64,000 nucleotides of DNA, taken from Halochromatium sp. (GTDB taxonomy: Bacteria; Pseudomonadota; Gammaproteobacteria; Chromatiales; Chromatiaceae). Shown in pieces: positions 58,970 through 64,000 of the stretch. The translations under genes and the position numbers were made by a program. The stretch's first letter is position 1. Every line of letters starts with the position of its first letter. The stretch spans positions 99,083 through 163,082 of the forward strand of contig POWB01000009.1 of NCBI GenBank assembly GCA_010912705.1, read 5' to 3'. A model generated the notes under the pieces. The model saw only the letters and a list, made by a program, of their open reading frames with translations. It searched no databases and had not been told where the DNA came from.

Positions 58970-59362
58970 TTGAGCGCATCTGCGACCGTCATCCTCGGCC
59001 AATCCTGGTGTGGCATGCTGACGATCGAGTACGCGCTGACCCAGCCTCTTGGTCTGCAAGGACTGGTCCTCGCCAACAGCACGCCCAGCGCTCCGCTCTG
59101 GGGCGAGGAGACCCACCGCCTGCGCACGCAGCTCAGCGCCGAGGTGCGCGCGGTGCTCGATCAGCACGAAGCCGCCGGCAGCACCGATAGCGCGGCCTAC
59201 CAGGACGCGATGATGGCCTTCTACCGCCGCCACGTGATTCGGCTCGAAACTTGGCCCGCGTCCGTTCGGGACGATCCAGCGCTGCGAGTCCAAGTCCGAG
59301 CACGCTCGGGGGATGTTGACCGGCGACCGGGTGTAGTGGTGAAGGGGTTGGTTGGGGCATGA
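58970..59362 (+). pseudogene. Proline iminopeptidase fragment
   Basis: The frame reads the middle of an alpha/beta-hydrolase of the proline iminopeptidase family: the nucleophile elbow VILGQSWCGMLTIEYALTQP, GLQGLVLANSTPSAPLWGEE and DAMMAFYRRHVIRLETWP. The usual GQSWGG is altered to GQSWCG. The N-terminal quarter and everything after about residue 105, including the catalytic Asp and His, are missing. It is a relic. Confidence 0.75.
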
Positions 59363-59482
59363 TCAAGCGCTGGGGCGATGCAAACGGTTGGATGGATTGG
59401 GGCACGATTGCCTGAAACATGAGGCGATTCGCCGGGTCGTTCCAGGCCGCGACCGATCGCGGCCGTGTGACGAGCGTATCGC

Positions 59483-59965
59483 TCATTCTCTGCTCTCCAT
59501 CTCTCGGCGCCGCATCGGCATCGCATCGATGCGCTCGAAGAGCGCTGGCAGATCCAGTTCGCCGGCACTGGCTTTGAGGCCGCCATCCTTGCCGATCAGG
59601 AAGACAACGGCATCGGATCGGCTGAAAAATCGCTGCTCAAGCTCTTGCTTGAGTCGAGCCTCGATCGCTCCTGGATAGTTGGTCCGCAAAAGCCCCTGAT
59701 CACGCACAAACCAGAGGATGTCACGCTCATCGATCTCGGGCTGCTCGGCGCGCAGGCGTGCAACCGCATCCGGGATTTGCACATCGACTAAAATGATCCG
59801 ATGCTGCCAGCGCAGTGAGCCAAGCTCCGCGAGGGGCGGATCGGTACCCTCATCGACTGGCTCGGCGCTGAGCAGCGTGCTCGCCGAACTGAACCCGAGC
59901 CCAAGGACGAGGCTGAGCGCCAGATTCAGCCTGAGTGCCGCAAGCGCCTGTATGATGGTCGTCAT
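59483..59965 (-). CDS. DUF4174 secreted protein
   Basis: The 160-residue protein has a signal (LALSLVLGLGFSSASTLLSA) and the DUF4174 core: LGSLRWQHRIILVDVQIPDAVARL, then IDERDILWFVRDQGLL and SDAVVFLIGKDGGLKAS. The family has a thioredoxin-like fold without a CXXC and an unknown role. The start is set at ATG 59965 (MTTIIQALAALRLNL). It is divergent from the MOSC gene, with only 34 bases between them. A remnant of a second such pair lies at 62.7-63.2 kb. Confidence 0.75.
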   Translation of the reverse strand: MTTIIQALAALRLNLALSLVLGLGFSSASTLLSAEPVDEGTDPPLAELGSLRWQHRIILVDVQIPDAVARLRAEQPEIDERDILWFVRDQGLLRTNYPGAIEARLKQELEQRFFSRSDAVVFLIGKDGGLKASAGELDLPALFERIDAMPMRRREMESRE

Positions 59966-59999
59966 GATCCTCTCCAAAAATAGCCCATTAGCGTTGCTG

Positions 60000-60485
60000 A
60001 TGCAGACCTTTCCCCGGCCTGGCCGTCTGCACTGGACTGGCCTGCGACCGGCGAAGCGCGCAGCGTTGATCCAGGTCGAGGCCGCGCAGGCCATCACCGG
60101 CGCGGGTCTCAAGGGCGATCACTACAGCGGACGCTCCGGCAGCCGCGGCATCACCCTGCTGCAGGCCGAGCACCTGCCAGTGATCGCAGCGTTAACCGAT
60201 GTCGCAGAGATTGCGCCGGCCACGCTGCGCCGCAACCTGTTGGTGTCCGGCATCAACCTGGCGGCGCTCAAGGGGCAACGCTTTCAGATCGGCGAGGCGG
60301 TGCTGGAGGGCACGAGCTTCGCGCATCCCTGCTCACGCATGGAGGAGGTGCTGGGGCCAGGCGGCTACAACGCCCTGCGCGGCCATGGTGGGCTTTGCGC
60401 GCGGGTGATCCAGGGCGGGCAGTTGCGCGTCGGTGATGCCGTGGTTGCCGAGGGCGCCGACGTCATCGGCAGCCCAGACATTTAG
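60000..60485 (+). CDS. MOSC-domain protein
   Basis: MOSC domains handle sulfur from a conserved Cys in molybdenum-cofactor-related chemistry. The 161-residue protein has KGDHYSGRSGSRGITLLQAEHL, TLRRNLLVSGINL and FAHPCSRMEEVLGPGGYN with the family Cys. The start is set at ATG 60000 (MQTFPRPGRLHWTGL); the track frame extends antisense over the DUF4174 gene. A truncated second copy lies 2.75 kb downstream. Confidence 0.82.
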   Translation: MQTFPRPGRLHWTGLRPAKRAALIQVEAAQAITGAGLKGDHYSGRSGSRGITLLQAEHLPVIAALTDVAEIAPATLRRNLLVSGINLAALKGQRFQIGEAVLEGTSFAHPCSRMEEVLGPGGYNALRGHGGLCARVIQGGQLRVGDAVVAEGADVIGSPDI

Positions 60486-60508
60486 CCTCCTGGGTTCGAA
60501 CAGATTGC

Positions 60509-61090
60509 GTGAATGCCATGCCCACCACCATCCACGACAAATTTGCCTCCATCCTCGCTGAGATCGAGCGGACTGGGTCCGCTAACACCCAACGCCTGAC
60601 TGTACTGAAGAAGTGGTTCGAGCCGGGGGATCGACTGCGCGCCTTTGCGTGCTGGATGATCGAGCGAATCGTCGCTGAACAACAGGCCTCCTCCAGCGAG
60701 GCCGAGGCGCTCATCACAGAAGCAGGCACCGCCCTGCATGCGACTGACAGCACGGGCACCCCCCATTGGGTCGGCATGCAGCGCTTGCTGCGCCGCTTAC
60801 AGGCGTTTCACTCCGAGTACCGGCGCGTCAAGTCGTATCAGGTCCGCATCATTCATAATCGCTCCGTCCTGTTGCTTGAAGAGGCGTTTCGGATCATCCT
60901 GAGACAGGCTGATCAGCCCGCCGACGGCTACCGACTCGCCGCAGACTACTGCGAGCACTATGACGGGAGGTACGGCACCACGTTGAACGGCCCGGCCAAG
61001 GCGCGCGTGCAAGCCATCGCGGATTTTGTCGCGGAGCAGGAAGCGCGGGAAGCCAAGGCTCAAGGCCCGTACGTTTCACTCGGCGTTTGA
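60509..61090 (+). CDS. Hypothetical helical protein
   Basis: The 193-residue frame is codon-consistent and mainly helical (FEPGDRLRAFACWMIERIVAEQQASSSEAEALITEA, then MQRLLRRLQAFHSEYRRVKSYQVRIIHNRSVLLLEEAF). I recognise no family, signal or membrane segment. It starts 24 bases after the MOSC gene and converges with the RlaP-like gene, overlapping its end by 15 bases. Confidence 0.5.
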   Translation: MNAMPTTIHDKFASILAEIERTGSANTQRLTVLKKWFEPGDRLRAFACWMIERIVAEQQASSSEAEALITEAGTALHATDSTGTPHWVGMQRLLRRLQAFHSEYRRVKSYQVRIIHNRSVLLLEEAFRIILRQADQPADGYRLAADYCEHYDGRYGTTLNGPAKARVQAIADFVAEQEAREAKAQGPYVSLGV

Positions 61091-61888
61091 GGTCTCCGTT
61101 GAATCGGCTGAGGATGCAGTCCTCATCACCGTCTCCAACAGCAGCCGATCAAGCGCCGCTTCATCGATCGGCCTTGTCGGCGGTGGCATGACCGCTTCCA
61201 GCCGTGTCAGCTCATGATCGATGAAGGCATTGAGGATGGGCAGGGGTGCTCCGACCTCCGCCTCTCCAACCGAGCGCTTGATCACCAGCAACTGCTCAAT
61301 GGCCGCGCGGAGTTCGGGCTCATCGATCAAGGTCTCGGCCAGCGTCTCAAAACGCATCGGCACCGGACCGCGTTCCTGCTCGATCCAGAGCGTCGCTAGC
61401 AACGGGCGCAGCACGTAGAAGTACTTCTTCAACCGCACCTGCTCACGGGTCAGAAAGTCCCGATAGTTGCCACGCGCCATGTGCACGTAATGATGAAACG
61501 CCCGCTCTGGCTGATAGACAGACTCAGCGAGTGCGCGCAACCGCTGCAGAAACACCGGGTCAGCGCGATAGACGATCGGCGAGTCCAGCCACTCAATCAG
61601 CGTGGCGTTGCCCTTGCCGAGCAGTCCCAAGGCCTTACGCAGCTCCCAGCCATTGATGTCGAGATCACCCGTGATCGGCTGCTCGATGACAGCGCGCTGT
61701 GGCCGCACCCGCAGGTACCAGGGCAGGGGATGGACATAGAGGAAGCGCACATCGTAATCGCTATCCGGCGAGGCAAAGCCCCAACCGCGGCTGCCGGATT
61801 CGCAGGCGAAGAGGATGCGTACCTCATGCTCGGCCTCGATCGCCGTCAGCGCGCTGAGGATCGCCGCGCACCGTTCGTGCGCTACCAA
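61076..61888 (-). CDS. RlaP-type nucleotidyltransferase (PF10127-like)
   Basis: The 270-residue protein has the polymerase-beta-type motif CESGSRGWGFASPDSDYDVRF, an exact GS-x(10)-D-x-D, then DINGWELRKALGLLGKGNATLIEWL and a helical C-terminal half (ARGNYRDFLTREQVRLKKYFYVLRPLLATLWI). This matches the RNA-ligase-associated predicted nucleotidyltransferase family. No RNA ligase gene is next to it here. It starts at TTG 61888, overlapping no upstream stop but 3 bases from the DUF6159-like gene. Confidence 0.8.
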   Translation of the reverse strand: MVAHERCAAILSALTAIEAEHEVRILFACESGSRGWGFASPDSDYDVRFLYVHPLPWYLRVRPQRAVIEQPITGDLDINGWELRKALGLLGKGNATLIEWLDSPIVYRADPVFLQRLRALAESVYQPERAFHHYVHMARGNYRDFLTREQVRLKKYFYVLRPLLATLWIEQERGPVPMRFETLAETLIDEPELRAAIEQLLVIKRSVGEAEVGAPLPILNAFIDHELTRLEAVMPPPTRPIDEAALDRLLLETVMRTASSADSTETSNAE

Positions 61889-62364
61889 TGCCCGCTCCCC
61901 GGCTGCTGGTCACGCCCGCGCAGGAAGGAGAGCAGCAGGCCCACAGTTGCGGCGATGCCAGAATAGCCAAGGATGACACCTGCGCGTTGGCGTGCCAACG
62001 CCAATCCGTCGCCAAAGGTCGGGTTGCCACCACGTAGCCGCTCTAGCGTGCCGCCCACCAGGGCGGTCAGAAAGAAGTTGGTGATGAAGCTGGTGATCAG
62101 CAGAAACAGCCACAGCAACAGTCCGCCGGCGGCGTAGGCCCACCAGGGTGCATCGCCCGCTTGGTTGGGCTGATCCACCTGCGATAACAGCTGTTCCAGC
62201 TCTGGATGGCTTAGCACCAGCCAAGCGCCACCGCCAAGAATCAGTGCCGAAAAGATCAAGATTCCGAGTCCCGCCAGCACCGGATAAAGAATGAAGCCCT
62301 TTTCGGCGCCGAGCACCGCAAGCGCGCTGCGAAACAAAGACCATGAGCGTGTGAAGACCGCCAT
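61882..62364 (-). pseudogene. DUF6159-like membrane protein, apparently 3'-truncated
   Basis: The frame starts MAVFTRSWSLFRSALAVLGAEKGFILYPVLAGLGILIFS and has four membrane helices (about 20-45, 78-102, 120-145 and a partial one). The pattern resembles DUF6159-like multi-pass proteins, normally longer by about 80-100 residues. It ends abruptly in FLRGRDQQPGSGHW at the start of the RlaP-like gene. ATG 62364 is the likely start. Whether the truncation is natural I cannot tell. Confidence 0.5.
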
Positions 62365-62704
62365 CTGTGATCGCTCCCCTGAGGTTGATGTTGGGATTCG
62401 CCGTCGGCGAGGGGGTCGGACGCTTGGCCCCTGTTGCAGCGATGGTTGCCCGCGGTCAGACAGGCGGGCGTTTAGGCTGTGGGTAGTTTGCCATGGTTCA
62501 CCGGAAATTGGTCGCTGAGCGACTGGTTCCACGGGGTCAAGCACGGGTCTGCGTCAGGCTGGCCTGCAGCAACGGGTGGAGTACAGGGTGATCAGCTCCG
62601 AGCGCTTGCAGTTCCTTGATCAAGGTCGCGCGAAAGGCCGAGCAGCTCGCCGTGGCGTTCCAAGCCGAGGCCGATCGCGGCAGTGTGACCCCGGCGTCGA
62701 TCAC
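62365..62704. other. 340-base gap with a possible C-terminal coding remnant
   Basis: On the minus strand about 40 codons ending near 62537 read FRATLIKELQALGADHPVLH and look coding but have no start. GTTCCA(A/G)GCCG(A/C)GGCCGATCGCGGC near 62656 resembles a segment near 59443, a second sign of duplicated debris. Confidence 0.35.
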
Positions 62705-63182
62705 TTAAAGGCCTGCTTGGTCTGAGCATGCGGTGGCACGAGCAGGGTCAGGGTGATCAGCGTGCCGAGCCCGAGCATCAGAGTCAGCCTGAGACCCAAT
62801 TCTGTCCGCGCTGCGTTGATCCGCGTCCATGTCGCGCAGGCACTGACGGGCGCAGGACTCGAAGGCGATCACTACAGCGGGCGCTCCGGCAACCGCGGCA
62901 TCACCCTGCTGCAGGCCGAACATCTGCCGGTGATCGCCGCGCTTGTCGGTGCCGAGGAGATGGCGCCGGCAACCCTGCGTCGCAACCTGCTGGTGTCCGG
63001 CATCAACCTGATCGCGCTCAAGGGGCAACGCTTTCAGATCGGCGAGGCGGTGCTGGAAGGCACGAGCTTCGCGCATCCCTGCTCGCGCATGGAAGAGGTG
63101 ATGGGGCCTGGCGGTTACAACGTTATGCGCGGCCATGGTGGGCTCTGCGTGCGCGTGATCCAGGGCGGGTGGCTGCGCGCTG
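62705..63182 (+). pseudogene. Second, truncated MOSC gene with a DUF4174 signal-peptide remnant
   Basis: From about 62806 to 63180 the plus strand repeats the MOSC gene at 60053-60427 (GLEGDHYSGRSGNRGITLLQ, HPCSRMEEVMGPGGYNVMRG). The N-terminal 18 or so residues are lost, and after GGWLRAG the frame runs antisense into a YchJ fragment. On the minus strand at 62705-62800 a short frame LRLTLMLGLGTLITLTLLVP resembles the signal of the divergent DUF4174 gene. So the whole DUF4174/MOSC junction was duplicated and then eroded. Confidence 0.72.
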
Positions 63183-63184
63183 GA

Positions 63185-63346
63185 GTGCCAGGTGGTGCGC
63201 AGATAGTCGACGGCACTTTGGGTGAAGGCCGTGTAGCGCGAGCGCATCAGTGCTTCGGCGGTGGCTGGCGCTGAGGTGCCATCCAGGAACGGACCGCAAC
63301 AGTCGGCCAGGGTTTTTCCAGAGCCGCAGGGGCAGGGCGTCGGCAA
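63185..63346 (-). pseudogene. YchJ (SEC-C motif) protein fragment
   Basis: The frame starts with MPTPCPCGSGKTLADCCGPF, the N-terminal SEC-C zinc motif of YchJ-type proteins, and continues EALMRSRYTAFTQSAVDYLRTTWH before running into antisense MOSC sequence. About two thirds of the gene is missing. The junction with the MOSC copy is at about 63183. Confidence 0.78.
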
Positions 63347-63409
63347 GACTCAGGTCCTCTTGGTGGGCAGGCATGAACCGGTTTCGGCGCGCATCGAGTT
63401 CTGTCACCG

Positions 63410-63676
63410 CGACAGAGGATCGCGCCGATTTTGGAGCTGTACTGGCCGGGGGCGTTGATCACTGGTACCTCATAGCCAGCGATGCGGCTGCGATAGGGCA
63501 GGGTCTCGACCAGCTTTTGCACGTCCTTGTCCCGTTGGCGCAGGATCGGAATACCTTCCTCGCGCAGTGCCTCGGGGTCCTCGCACATGAGCCGGCCCCA
63601 TTCGATGAGCGAGAACGCATAGGAGCAAAAAACAGAGTAACGTCGCCAGGATCAAGACAAGTTCCAATGCATTCAT
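63410..63676 (-). pseudogene. Small membrane-anchored protein, frameshifted
   Basis: The 63676 frame starts with a membrane helix (MNALELVLILATLLCFLLLC). A shift near the T-run TGTTTTTTG (63624-63632) leads to a second frame with a sensible sequence (SLIEWGRLMCEDPEALREEGIPILRQRDKDVQKLVETL). Together they would make a single-helix protein of about 90 residues. No family recognised; low confidence. Confidence 0.35.
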
Positions 63677-63754
63677 GATGCACGCTCCGATCTGATGTGG
63701 TTCGAGGTTCGGGAAACGCTCGGGCTGTGCGCGGTTGCAACGCCCGCCCCGGTC

Positions 63755-64000
63755 TCACGCCGCGGCCTTCCAGGTCTCGGTTGCAGCAATCGCTCTGGCG
63801 AAGTCGGCAAAGTCCTTCGGCTCCCGACCGAGGGCACGTTGCACACCGTCTGTCAGGTAGGCATTGCGCCCGTCCAGCACGGTCGCGAACAGATAGTCGA
63901 GCATCCACAGCACATCCTGGGGTGCACCAGAATCGGCGACGCCTTGAACAAAGGCATCATGCGGGACCGGCCTGTACTGGATCGTCCGACCGGTCGCCGA
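63755..64000 (-). CDS. NmrA/SDR-type NAD(P)-binding protein, C-terminal end (runs off window)
   Basis: The minus strand is open from the window edge to TGA at 63755-63757 and encodes 81 residues: SATGRTIQYRPVPHDAFVQG...LWMLDYLFATVLDGRNAYLTDGVQRALGREPKDFADFARA. This is the C-terminus of NmrA-like atypical short-chain dehydrogenases that sense or use NAD(P)H. It is missing from the ORF track because its start is outside the window. Confidence 0.75.
   Translation of the reverse strand, partial: SATGRTIQYRPVPHDAFVQGVADSGAPQDVLWMLDYLFATVLDGRNAYLTDGVQRALGREPKDFADFARAIAATETWKAAA

Overview
The window is high-GC gammaproteobacterial chromosome. The core gene orders (leuS-lptE-holA, proA-nadD-rsfS, dusB-fis-purH, prmA-accC-accB-aroQ, groESL) and the protein character fit a Chromatiales-type (purple sulfur) bacterium. 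That placement is inference from gene content, not from a marker gene.

Layout. (1) 1-8.9 kb is a defence-type region: a GNAT toxin gene, then an operon of a McrB-like AAA+ ATPase, a McrC-like DUF2357/PD-(D/E)XK/zinc-ribbon nuclease, and a DUF3800-type protein with a long helical tail. A 1,536-bp DDE insertion sequence with a 5-bp target duplication splits the nuclease gene. Joining the flanks at the duplication restores one continuous reading frame. (2) 8.9-11.0 kb holds two broken, directly repeated pieces of a flavin monooxygenase gene around an intact TacA/TacT-type toxin-antitoxin pair, then a hairpin repeat element. (3) 11.2-22.4 kb is mixed: a UDP-glucuronate decarboxylase, molybdenum-cofactor genes (moaB-moeA-moaD), an MNT/HEPN toxin-antitoxin pair, dgkA, a complete glycine-cleavage operon (gcvT-H-PA-PB) behind a tandem glycine riboswitch, a YbeL-like zinc-ribbon protein, and a MazF/RHH pair. 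(4) 22.6-47.8 kb is dense housekeeping: leucyl-tRNA synthetase, LPS assembly and lipid A genes, DNA polymerase III delta, proline, NAD and folate enzymes, purine and fatty-acid synthesis, thiol-disulfide export (a DsbD with a doubled sensor domain), groESL under a perfect CIRCE operator, a PBP7-type peptidase and coaX. (5) A tRNA-Thr at 48.0 kb marks a sharp change. From there to the right end the DNA is accessory and much of it is decaying: four neighbouring envelope-type genes carry nonsense or frameshift lesions, an IS3-like element sits against a truncated dehydrogenase gene, and fragments of proline iminopeptidase, MOSC and YchJ genes occur among small intact genes.

How it works together. 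The core blocks are ordinary operons with many 4-bp ATGA/GTGA stop-start overlaps (moeA/moaD, MNT/HEPN, mazEF-like, accB/accC, tlpA/dsbD, leuS/lptE), which suggest translational coupling. Four toxin-antitoxin modules, plus one solitary GNAT toxin at the left edge, lie within 64 kb. Partial gene duplication (monooxygenase, MOSC), dispersed repeats and two IS elements show active rearrangement outside the core blocks. The most interesting system is the interrupted McrBC-like/DUF3800 operon.
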